From assembly GCF_036248275.1 (NCBI RefSeq), contig NZ_CP109181.1:2170001-2234000 (forward strand): 64,000 nucleotides of DNA, in the 5' to 3' direction. Source of the stretch: Streptomyces sp. NBC_01716. GTDB lineage: Bacteria; Actinomycetota; Actinomycetes; Streptomycetales; Streptomycetaceae. Below are positions 57,524 to 64,000 of this stretch, piece by piece (position 1 is the stretch's first letter; every line of letters begins with the position of its first letter). The notes under the pieces are model-generated. The model saw only the letters and a list, made by a program, of their open reading frames with translations. It was not told the DNA's origin and ran no database searches. The position numbers were made by a program, and so were the translations under genes.

Positions 57524-58276
57524 ATGCCCGAAGGTGACACCGTCCTGCAGACCGCCCAGCGCCTGCACACCGCCCTCGCCGGGCGGACCCTGACCCGGTC
57601 CGACCTCCGCGTCCCCCGGTTCGCCACTTCCGACCTCACCGGCCGGACGGTCCTCGACGTCACCCCGCGCGGCAAGCACCTCCTGACCCGCGTCGAGGGC
57701 GGCCTCACCCTCCACTCACATCTGCGGATGGACGGAGCCTGGCGGGTGTACGGCGCCGACGAGCGCTGGCGCGGCGGCCCCGGCCACCAGATCCGGGCGA
57801 TCCTCGGCAACGCCGAGCGCACCGCCGTCGGCTACCGGCTCCCCGTACTCGAACTCATCCGCACCACCGACGAGGACAGTGTCGTGGGCCACCTCGGCCC
57901 GGACATCCTCGGACCCGACTGGGACCCGGACACCGCCCTGCGCAATCTGCTCGCCGACCCGGCGCGCACCGTCGGCGACGCACTGCTGGACCAGCGCAAT
58001 CTCGCGGGCGTCGGCAATGTCTTCCGGTGCGAGATCTGCTTCCTCACCCGCACCACCACCTGGCTGCCCATCGGGGACCTGCCGGCCCCCGAGCGGCTGG
58101 TGACGGCCGCGAAGAAGCTCCTGGAGGCCAACAGGGAGCGCTCGCGCCGTCATCTCTATGTGTACGGCCGCGCCGGCCTCCCCTGCCGGCGCTGCGGCAC
58201 CCCCATCAGCAGGACCACCGACGACGAGCGCCCCGTCTACTGGTGTCCCCGCTGCCAGCTCGGCCCCGTCCCCTGA
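57524..58276 (+). CDS. nei: Fpg/Nei-family DNA glycosylase (Nei2-like)
   Basis: 250 aa. MPEGDTVLQ exposes the catalytic Pro2 and Glu3 after Met removal; PRGKHLL carries the conserved Lys; LLDQRNLAGVGNVFRCE is the H2TH motif; the C-terminus is a zinc finger CRRCGTPI...YWCPRCQ. Removes oxidised pyrimidines and cuts the backbone. Directly after lhr (147 bp gap), as in other actinobacteria. Its end overlaps the antisense small membrane gene by 40 bp. Confidence 0.93.
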   Translation: MPEGDTVLQTAQRLHTALAGRTLTRSDLRVPRFATSDLTGRTVLDVTPRGKHLLTRVEGGLTLHSHLRMDGAWRVYGADERWRGGPGHQIRAILGNAERTAVGYRLPVLELIRTTDEDSVVGHLGPDILGPDWDPDTALRNLLADPARTVGDALLDQRNLAGVGNVFRCEICFLTRTTTWLPIGDLPAPERLVTAAKKLLEANRERSRRHLYVYGRAGLPCRRCGTPISRTTDDERPVYWCPRCQLGPVP

Positions 58277-58518
58277 GAACCGTCCGGCACCCCCTGCCTC
58301 TCCCCCTCCACGCCCGCACCGGCGCCCTTCCCGGACCGCGCGGGCGGACGCGGACGAGCCGCCACATGGACAGGCAGCAGGCTCAGCCCCCATCCGCCCG
58401 CGGCCACCGCCCCCTCGATGACACCGGCGTGCTCGGGCGCGAAGGCGAGCCTCAGTACGGCCCACCACCAGAGCCCGCCCAGAGCGAGAACCGGCAGAAG
58501 GATCCGTCGCCGTGCCAT
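58237..58518 (-). CDS. Small single-TM membrane protein (hypothetical)
   Basis: 93 aa, ATG with GAGGAGGCGGCC before it, a near-perfect ribosome site. One hydrophobic stretch (about 6-26, ILLPVLALGGLWWWAVLRLAF) after MARRR, then a Gly/Pro/Arg-rich tail. Its 3' end overlaps the end of nei on the other strand by 40 bp. The good ribosome site is the main support; the tail region could be random. Confidence 0.55.
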   Translation of the reverse strand: MARRRILLPVLALGGLWWWAVLRLAFAPEHAGVIEGAVAAGGWGLSLLPVHVAARPRPPARSGKGAGAGVEGERQGVPDGSQGTGPSWQRGHQ

Positions 58519-58653
58519 GGCCGCCTCCTCACACCGACGCTAGACCGGCCCGCGTATCCGGCGAAAGGGCGCATCGAAGGCGTGCGAGGCGCACAGCCGC
58601 CCTCCACGGAGGCACGCGACCCGAAACACCCGCACGTGGCTCACCGGCGCGCC

Positions 58654-59124
58654 CTACGCGCTCTCCGCCTGGAACATCCAGGAGTGTTTTTCGAGCTCGG
58701 CCGTCAGCCCGATCAGGATGTCCTGGCTGATCGGGTCGGGTTCGTCGGTCGCGATGATCCGCTCCCGCATCCGGACGATCACCACGCCGAGGGCGTCCAC
58801 CAGCGTCCGTACGGCGTCCGTGTCCGTGATCCAGCCCGCCGGAACGTTGCCGATCGCGCTCTGCGTCGCCACCGTCGCCGCGCGCCCGTCAGGGGTCACG
58901 CCGAGCGCCGAGGCCCGTTCCGCCACCGTGTCCGAGTGCTTGCGGGCGGTGGAGACGACCTCGTCGAGCTGGAGGTGTACGGACCGGAAGCGCGGCCCGA
59001 CGATGTTCCAGTGCACCTGCTTGGCCACCAGCGAGAGATCGAGCAGATCGACGAGTGCGCCCTGCAGGGCTTCGCCGACCAGCTTCAGATCCGCCTCGGG
59101 CAGTGAGCTCTTGACGAAAGCCAT
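58654..59124 (-). CDS. dps: Dps-family DNA-binding ferritin-like protein
   Basis: 156 aa from ATG 59124 with GGAGA before it (the frame is open further up but would run through the repeats). Dps fold: LSLVAKQVHWNIVGPRFRSVHLQLDEVV with the His-Trp and His/Asp/Glu ferroxidase ligands of the dimer interface. It stores iron and protects DNA against peroxide. Short tails, so DNA binding may be weak. Streptomyces has three Dps; this may be DpsB by location, which I recall but cannot prove. Two operator-like repeats are upstream. Confidence 0.9.
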   Translation of the reverse strand: MAFVKSSLPEADLKLVGEALQGALVDLLDLSLVAKQVHWNIVGPRFRSVHLQLDEVVSTARKHSDTVAERASALGVTPDGRAATVATQSAIGNVPAGWITDTDAVRTLVDALGVVIVRMRERIIATDEPDPISQDILIGLTAELEKHSWMFQAESA

Positions 59125-59143
59125 GGCGGTTCTCCAGTTCCGG

Positions 59144-59183
59144 TTCACACGTATGTCCAGAATTTCATTCACACGTATGCCCA
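59144..59183 (-). repeat. Tandem operator-like repeats in the dps upstream region
   Basis: On the minus strand the 12-mer CATACGTGTGAA occurs twice, at 59144-59155 and 59168-59179 on the plus-strand coordinates, 24 bp apart; flanks match too. It lies 20-60 bp before the dps ATG, where promoter and operator should be. Likely a regulator binding site or overlapping promoter elements. Confidence 0.6.
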
Positions 59184-59325
59184 CCATGGCACAAGACCCC
59201 AAAAGGGTCATTTCGGGAAATTCAACGAGCTGAGCCGAGACCCTCTCCGCCCCGGACGGCACAGCAGAAGCCCCGGCCGGTCCTCAGGACCGCCCGGGGC
59301 TCAGGCCTCGGTCACACCGTACAAA

Positions 59326-59724
59326 TCAAGCGGCGACGACATCCACCGCTTCTGTTGGCGCCTTGATGGTCACCCGGTCCGTCGGCACACCTGCCACCGA
59401 CGTCACGGATACGGAATTGAGCATCGGACGTACCGCTGCGGGCACCACGGCCGCGGGCACCGGCTCGCTCGCCGCTGCGGACGCGGCCAGCTCGGCCAGT
59501 GACAGTTCGTCGCTCACTTCGCGCATGAGCTCGGACATCCGTACGTCAAGCGCGTCGCAGATAGCGGAGAGCAGTTCGGAAGAAGCCTCCTTCTGCCCCC
59601 GCTCCACCTCGGAGAGATAGCCGAGCGAGACTCGGGCGGACGAGGAGACTTCGCGCAGAGTACGGCCCTGGCGTTGGCGCTGCCGACGCAGCACGTCACC
59701 AAGCAGGCGACGGAGCAGAATCAT
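59326..59724 (-). CDS. clgR: XRE-family regulator ClgR
   Basis: 132 aa from ATG 59724 (GGAGGGAG before it; frame open 11 codons further). HTH region [37 protein letters not shown] is that of ClgR, activator of clpP1P2, clpC and lon in Streptomyces. C-terminus ends VVAA; the Ala-Ala end makes ClgR a substrate of ClpP and gives autoregulated turnover. Located after pgsA-cinA, the same neighbourhood as in mycobacteria (clgR near pgsA3). Confidence 0.92.
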   Translation of the reverse strand: MILLRRLLGDVLRRQRQRQGRTLREVSSSARVSLGYLSEVERGQKEASSELLSAICDALDVRMSELMREVSDELSLAELAASAAASEPVPAAVVPAAVRPMLNSVSVTSVAGVPTDRVTIKAPTEAVDVVAA

Positions 59725-59833
59725 CGGTGGCTCCCTCCTCGGACCGCGTAGCCGCATCCTTCTCGCCCCACCGTACCGCCTCGCGCTGCGGCCGTGCGGG
59801 GAGCGATGTCGTGTTCACTCAGGGCTGCAAACA

Positions 59834-60388
59834 TCAAGTCCCCCCGTTCCGTTCCGTATCGTGTGTCCGTCCGTTCCCGGTCAGTTCGCCGGAGAGCAGT
59901 TCCAGCACGCTCCGTACACTCTCTCTACGGATTTCCTCCCGGTCACCGTTCAACCGCAGCGCGGCCACTTTCTCGGCGCCGTGCGGACCGCTCACCGCCA
60001 CGTAGACCGTGCCCACGGGCTGTCCGTCCTGCGGATCCGGACCCGCGACCCCCGTGGTCGCGATGCCCCAGCCGGCGGCCAGTACGTCCCGTATGCCGAC
60101 GGCCATCTGCCGTGCGACCTCGGGATCCACCGCGCCCCGCTCGGCCAGAAGTGTTGCGTCCACGCCCAGGACGTCACGCTTGACGTCCGTCGCATAGGCC
60201 GTCACGCTCCCGCGCAGCGCCCGGGAGGCGCCGGGGACGGAGGTGAGTTCCGCGGCGACGAGACCACCGGTCAGGGACTCGGCGACGGCCAGCGTCGCGC
60301 CGTCCCGCACGAGCAGGTCCAGCACCCGGGTGGCGACACCCTTCGGTAGAACGTCACCGGCCGCCGCATCCTTCCCGGCGGCCGTCAC
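59834..60388 (-). CDS. cinA: CinA-family nicotinamide-nucleotide amidohydrolase
   Basis: 184 aa. Single CinA C-terminal domain: TLAVAESLTGGLVAAELTSVPGASRALRGSVTAYATDVKRDVLGV and TGVAGPDPQDGQPVGTVYVAV. It deamidates NMN in pyridine nucleotide recycling. The N-terminal MoCF domain found in full-length CinA is absent. GTG start overlaps the pgsA stop. Confidence 0.93.
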   Translation of the reverse strand: MTAAGKDAAAGDVLPKGVATRVLDLLVRDGATLAVAESLTGGLVAAELTSVPGASRALRGSVTAYATDVKRDVLGVDATLLAERGAVDPEVARQMAVGIRDVLAAGWGIATTGVAGPDPQDGQPVGTVYVAVSGPHGAEKVAALRLNGDREEIRRESVRSVLELLSGELTGNGRTHDTERNGGT

Positions 60389-61050
60389 AGGGCGCTTCCC
60401 GGCCGCTCACGCTCCGCCGCGCGCCCCGCCCTGCGCAGCACGATCGCCTGGCGTACATAGTCCAGGCCGGTCACCACGGTCAGCACGACCGCCACCGCCA
60501 TCACCCAGAACCGCAGCGTCGCGAGGGGCCCCGTCAGCGCCAGCACGTACATGCCGACCGCCACCCCCTGCGCGAGCGTCTTCATCTTGCCGCCGCGGCT
60601 GGCGGGAATGACCCCGAGCCGGATCACCCAGAACCGCATCAGCGTGATCCCGAGCTCACGGAAGAGAATGACCCCGGTCACCCACCACGGCAGGTCCCCG
60701 AGCGCCGAGAGACTGATCAGCCCCGCGGCCATGATCGCCTTGTCGGCGATCGGGTCGGCGATCTTCCCGAAGTCGGTGACCAGGTTGTACGTACGGGCCA
60801 GATGTCCGTCGAAGATGTCGGTGATCATGGCCACGGCGAACGCGGCCCACGCCCAGGCGCGCCAGGCCGGGTCGTACCCGCCGTCCTGGAGCAGCAGCGC
60901 CACGAAGGCCGGCACGAGCACCAGCCGCATCATGGTGAGGATGTTGGCGATGTTCCACACGCTGGCCTGATTGACGGCCGCAGCCCCCAGCTTGCCACCG
61001 GGCGCCGGCCTACCCTGGCCACCCTCGGCCGATGCCGGGACTCCGGTCAT
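60385..61050 (-). CDS. pgsA: CDP-alcohol phosphatidyltransferase (PgsA-like)
   Basis: 221 aa. Motif D-x2-D-G-x2-A-R-x8-G-x3-D-x3-D is present as [26 protein letters not shown]. About six TM helices. Makes phosphatidylglycerol phosphate from CDP-diacylglycerol. Start overlaps rimO stop by 4 bp and stop overlaps cinA start, so rimO-pgsA-cinA is one coupled operon. Confidence 0.92.
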   Translation of the reverse strand: MTGVPASAEGGQGRPAPGGKLGAAAVNQASVWNIANILTMMRLVLVPAFVALLLQDGGYDPAWRAWAWAAFAVAMITDIFDGHLARTYNLVTDFGKIADPIADKAIMAAGLISLSALGDLPWWVTGVILFRELGITLMRFWVIRLGVIPASRGGKMKTLAQGVAVGMYVLALTGPLATLRFWVMAVAVVLTVVTGLDYVRQAIVLRRAGRAAERERPGSAL

Positions 61051-62603
61051 CTGGCTGCCTCCTCGCCGGGGCTCCGGGGCTCGTCCCCGGTGAACCCGCA
61101 GTACTCGGCCACCAGGTCGACACCCTGTGTACCGACCACCTTCGCCTCGACCATACGACCCGGACGCAGGCCCTCGCCCGATGTGAAGATCACCTGACCG
61201 TCGGTCTCGGGCGCCTGGTGTGCCGCCCGGCCCACGGCGCCCTCCTCGGCGTCGTCGGACTCCAGGGACTCCACGAGCACCGTCAGAGTCTCCCCCAGGC
61301 GCTCCTCGGCCCGCTGCGCCGTCAGTTCGTCGGCCAGCCGCGACAGATGCGCCAGCCGCTCGGCCACGACGTCCTCGTCCAGCTTGTGCTCGTACGTCGC
61401 GGCTTCCGTGCCGTCCTCGTCCGAGTAGCCGAACACACCGATGGCGTCGAGCCGCGCGCCGGTGAGGAAGCGCTCCAGCTCGGCGAAGTCGGCCTCCGTC
61501 TCACCCGGGAAGCCCACGATGAAGTTGGAGCGCACGCCGGCCTGCGGGGCCTTGCCCCGGATCGTCTCCAGCAGTTCGAGGAAGCGGTCGGTGTCCCCGA
61601 AGCGGCGCATCGCGCGTAGCACGGACGGCGCGGAGTGCTGGAAGGACAGATCGAAGTACGGGGCGACGCCGGGAGTGTCCGTCAGTACGTCGATGAGCCC
61701 CGGGCGCATCTCGGCGGGCTGGAGATAGCTGACCCGTACACGCTCGATGCCGTCGACCGCCGCGAGTTCGGGCAGCAGCGTCTCCAGGAGGCGGATGTCG
61801 CCGAGGTCCTTTCCGTAGGAGGTGTTGTTCTCGGAGACGAGCATGACCTCCTTCACCCCCTGCTCGGCCAGCCAGCGCGTCTCACCCAGCACGTCCGATG
61901 GACGGCGCGAGATGAAAGAGCCTCTGAAAGAGGGGATGGCGCAGAAGGAGCAGCGCCGGTCGCAGCCGGAGGCCAGCTTCACCGAGGCGACCGGGCTGTT
62001 GTCGAGACGCCGGCGCAGCGGGGCGCGCGGGCCTGAGGCCGGCGCGAGTCCCTGCGGCAGGTCCGCGGGGGCGGGAATGACCGCCTCTCCGGACATGGCC
62101 GCCTCTTCAGAAGAGGGCGCCGGCGTGGCCTTGGAGCCGTGTCCTGGGAGTGCGACACCGGTGGCGCTCTGCCGGTCGGCGGGGCTGAGCGGGAGCAGCT
62201 TGCGCCGGTCGCGGGGCGTGTGCGAGGCGTGGATGCCGCCGTTGAGAATGGTCTGAAGGCGGTCGGAGATGTCGGCGTAGTCGTCGAACCCGAGCACACC
62301 GTCCGCTTCGGGGAGCGATTCCGCGAGTTCCTTGCCGTAGCGCTCGGCCATGCAGCCGACGGCGACGACGGCCTGCGTCCGGCCGTGATCCTTCAGATCG
62401 TTGGCTTCCAGCAGGGCGTCGACGGAGTCCTTCTTGGCGGCTTCGACGAAGCCGCAGGTGTTGACGACGGCGACGTCCGCGTCGGCGGCTTCCTCGACGA
62501 GCTCCCAGCCGTCCGCTGCCAAGCGGCCTGCAAGCTCCTCCGAGTCCACCTCGTTACGGGCGCAGCCAAGCGTGACAAGGGCGACGGTACGGCGTTCGGG
62601 CAT
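61047..62603 (-). CDS. rimO: Ribosomal protein S12 methylthiotransferase
   Basis: 518 aa. Same family as MiaB: Cys ligands in [22 protein letters not shown] and GCMAERYG; radical-SAM triad in [16 protein letters not shown] domain at the C-terminus. It methylthiolates Asp89 of S12. A ~65-residue low-complexity insert (about 135-200) separates the N-terminal and radical-SAM domains and makes the protein longer than E. coli RimO. First gene of the rimO-pgsA-cinA operon. Confidence 0.95.
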   Translation of the reverse strand: MPERRTVALVTLGCARNEVDSEELAGRLAADGWELVEEAADADVAVVNTCGFVEAAKKDSVDALLEANDLKDHGRTQAVVAVGCMAERYGKELAESLPEADGVLGFDDYADISDRLQTILNGGIHASHTPRDRRKLLPLSPADRQSATGVALPGHGSKATPAPSSEEAAMSGEAVIPAPADLPQGLAPASGPRAPLRRRLDNSPVASVKLASGCDRRCSFCAIPSFRGSFISRRPSDVLGETRWLAEQGVKEVMLVSENNTSYGKDLGDIRLLETLLPELAAVDGIERVRVSYLQPAEMRPGLIDVLTDTPGVAPYFDLSFQHSAPSVLRAMRRFGDTDRFLELLETIRGKAPQAGVRSNFIVGFPGETEADFAELERFLTGARLDAIGVFGYSDEDGTEAATYEHKLDEDVVAERLAHLSRLADELTAQRAEERLGETLTVLVESLESDDAEEGAVGRAAHQAPETDGQVIFTSGEGLRPGRMVEAKVVGTQGVDLVAEYCGFTGDEPRSPGEEAAR

Positions 62604-62778
62604 GGGCTCAAGACTACTTTGTCCTGGCCGCCCTCCCGCCGTGCAGGGCTGCCCGGCCGGTCAGGTGACTACAGGCCGCTCCCCGGACGGCTCCAGCACA
62701 CCGTCCGATCACTCTCCCCGATACCTCCGGCGCCTCGGGCTACGCCCTTACGGACAAGCCCTGAGCGCCGGTGCGGTA

Positions 62779-63630
62779 TCAGCCCGCCTCGGGGTCGCCC
62801 TTCGTGTACGAAGGCCGCTCGACCTGGCCCGGCTTGAAGTCCTCGTCGACCTGCTTGCCGTTGACGAAGATGTCGATCACTCCGGCGTTGCCGAGGATGA
62901 AGTCGATCTGCTCGTCGTCCTGGAAGGTCTTGGACTCCCCCTTGAGAAGCAGTCCGTCGTAAATCAGTTCACCGTTGGGGGACTTGGCGGAGATCCAGCT
63001 CTTGTCCTCGACCGCGGAGAGCTTGACCGTCACCTTGTCGGCGGGGGCCGCGGCGATCGCGCTGTCCGAGGGGTCGGGCTTCGGGTCGGCGGGCTTGGTG
63101 GTGCTCGGCGCGGAGGTCGTCTTCTCCGGCGCCGGGCCCTCGGCGACCTGCTTTCCCGGGCTGTCCTCCTCACCACTGTCGAACATGGTGAAGCCGACGA
63201 AGCCGATCACCGCGACGATCGCGGCGACCATCGCCGCCGTCCAGTTGGGACGGCGACGCTCCGGGCGGATCCGTTCGGCCTCGAACAGCGGGGCCGCGGG
63301 CGTCGGCGACGGACGGCCGCCGTGCTCGGAGTCGTACTGCCTGACAAGCGGTTCGGGGTCGATGCCGACGACACGCGCGATCATGCGGATATGGCCGCGG
63401 GCGTAGACGTCGCCGCCGGAGCGCGAGAAGTCGTCCTGCTCGATCGCTTGCACGATAGGGACACGCACCCGCGTGGAGGCACTGACGTCTTCGAGCGTCA
63501 GACCTGCGGCGGAGCGTGCCTGCTGAAGGACCTGACCGACCGAAGGCTTGTCCTCTTCGGGCTCGGGCCGCACGTCCTCAGCGAGTTCGACGGCGGAAGG
63601 CTGGTCGTCTTCGGGGGAGTTGCCGATGGA
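62779..63630 (-). CDS. RodZ-like protein (HTH_25 + TM + DUF4115)
   Basis: 283 aa from GTG 63630, which has GAAAGG eight bases before it; GTG 63660 would add ten residues. HTH_25 (about 28-95, SVGQVLQQARSAAGLTLEDVSASTRVRVPIVQAIE), one TM (about 130-150, AAMVAAIVAVIGFVGFTMF), a linker rich in Pro/Thr/Ser and an extracytoplasmic DUF4115 domain. This is the RodZ layout; its role in Streptomyces cell shape is unclear. 175 bp upstream of rimO and 212 bp after ftsK, the usual order. Confidence 0.88.
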   Translation of the reverse strand, partial: SIGNSPEDDQPSAVELAEDVRPEPEEDKPSVGQVLQQARSAAGLTLEDVSASTRVRVPIVQAIEQDDFSRSGGDVYARGHIRMIARVVGIDPEPLVRQYDSEHGGRPSPTPAAPLFEAERIRPERRRPNWTAAMVAAIVAVIGFVGFTMFDSGEEDSPGKQVAEGPAPEKTTSAPSTTKPADPKPDPSDSAIAAAPADKVTVKLSAVEDKSWISAKSPNGELIYDGLLLKGESKTFQDDEQIDFILGNAGVIDIFVNGKQVDEDFKPGQVERPSYTKGDPEAG

Positions 63631-63842
63631 CACGGGAGTGCCTTTCGAGCGTGTAGCCACCTGCTGGATGTTCAGTCTATGGGTGGTACGAAAGGGTGGG
63701 GCAACCGGGAGGATGGACTTTGTACGCCATCAGAATGGCCGGACGGCGTGTCGGCGGGACACAGCGTGTCTCCCCTTCCACGTTGACGCCCGGACGAGGG
63801 GAAAAGTTGCTCCGGGTATCCGTCGGATCGCCTCAGGCTCCG

Positions 63843-64000
63843 TCAATTTCCGTCAGCTCCTTCGGGAGCGGGCACACCGCGGATCACGGCGAGCACCCCG
63901 TCCAGCTCGTCCGCCTTCACCAGGACATCACGCGCCTTGGAGCCCTCGCTCGGACCGACGATGTTCCGTGATTCCATCAGGTCCATAAGTCTGCCCGCTT
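63843..64000 (-). CDS. ftsK: DNA translocase FtsK, 3' end (gamma domain)
   Basis: Only the last ~52 codons are in the window. Reading from the edge gives [27 protein letters not shown], the winged-helix gamma domain that recognises KOPS/FRS sites and directs DNA pumping; it ends [12 protein letters not shown]. The gene continues beyond the right edge. Next downstream gene is the RodZ-like gene. Confidence 0.88.
   Translation of the reverse strand, partial: AGRLMDLMESRNIVGPSEGSKARDVLVKADELDGVLAVIRGVPAPEGADGN

Overview
The window is chromosomal DNA from a Streptomyces (or very close actinomycete). It is strongly GC-rich, uses GTG and TTG starts freely, has GGAGG-type ribosome binding sites, and carries the core-genome order ftsK-rodZ-like-rimO-pgsA-cinA-clgR ... 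recX-recA ... gluRK/gluABCD ... miaB-miaA-dapF-rshA ... hflX ... dinG-lexA-nrdR-nrdJ known from Streptomyces. I see no tRNA, rRNA, CRISPR array, insertion sequence or prophage. All functions are read from the sequence and from remembered families; no database search was run.

Layout. 1-2.4 kb: 3' part of an ADP-ribosylglycohydrolase-like gene, a histidine phosphatase, a YdbC-like protein and a TerD-domain protein. 2.5-7.5 kb: B12-dependent ribonucleotide reductase nrdJ and its repressor nrdR, divergent from lexA; two NrdR boxes spaced 31 bp and an SOS box lie in the divergent region. 7.6-14.4 kb: dinG-type helicase, then a three-gene siderophore-like NIS locus (IucA/IucC, GNAT acyltransferase, IucA/IucC). 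14.9-17.5 kb: tandem paralogous secreted lipoprotein serine proteases. 17.6-28.8 kb: hflX, secreted M1 peptidase, rshA, dapF, a small membrane protein, miaA, a small antitoxin-like gene, an extradiol-dioxygenase-like gene and miaB. 29-41 kb: fused ABC transporter, orphan TAXI binding protein, GluR/GluK two-component system, glutamate ABC operon gluABCD, FAD monooxygenase, and a cysteine dioxygenase-rhodanese operon preceded by a leaderless cysteine-rich micro-ORF. 41-52.6 kb: recX-recA, an FtsX-type ABC exporter divergent from a NarL-type two-component system, AI-2E family permease, DUF3046 gene, azlCD and an AraC regulator. 52.7-64 kb: lhr and nei DNA repair genes, dps, clgR, cinA, pgsA, rimO, a RodZ-like gene and the 3' end of ftsK.

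The main regulatory theme is DNA damage. lexA and recA carry LexA boxes. Independently, recA, dinG and lhr each carry the pattern TTGTCAGTG-N8-(-10), the RecA-independent (PafBC-type) damage promoter known from mycobacteria; dinG and lhr transcripts would start at or next to their start codons. With nrdR/nrdJ supplying dNTPs and nei, dps and clgR nearby, much of this window is genome-maintenance machinery. The second theme is sulfur and amino-acid handling: a probable cysteine-sensing leader peptide before the cysteine dioxygenase operon, and a glutamate uptake system with its dedicated two-component regulator.

Most novel-looking items: the leaderless Cys-rich leader peptide at 40067-40153, the damage promoters of dinG and lhr, the NIS locus without its own hydroxylase or exporter, the tandem lipoprotein proteases with a shared Trp/Lys-rich stalk, and a tandem operator-like repeat before dps.
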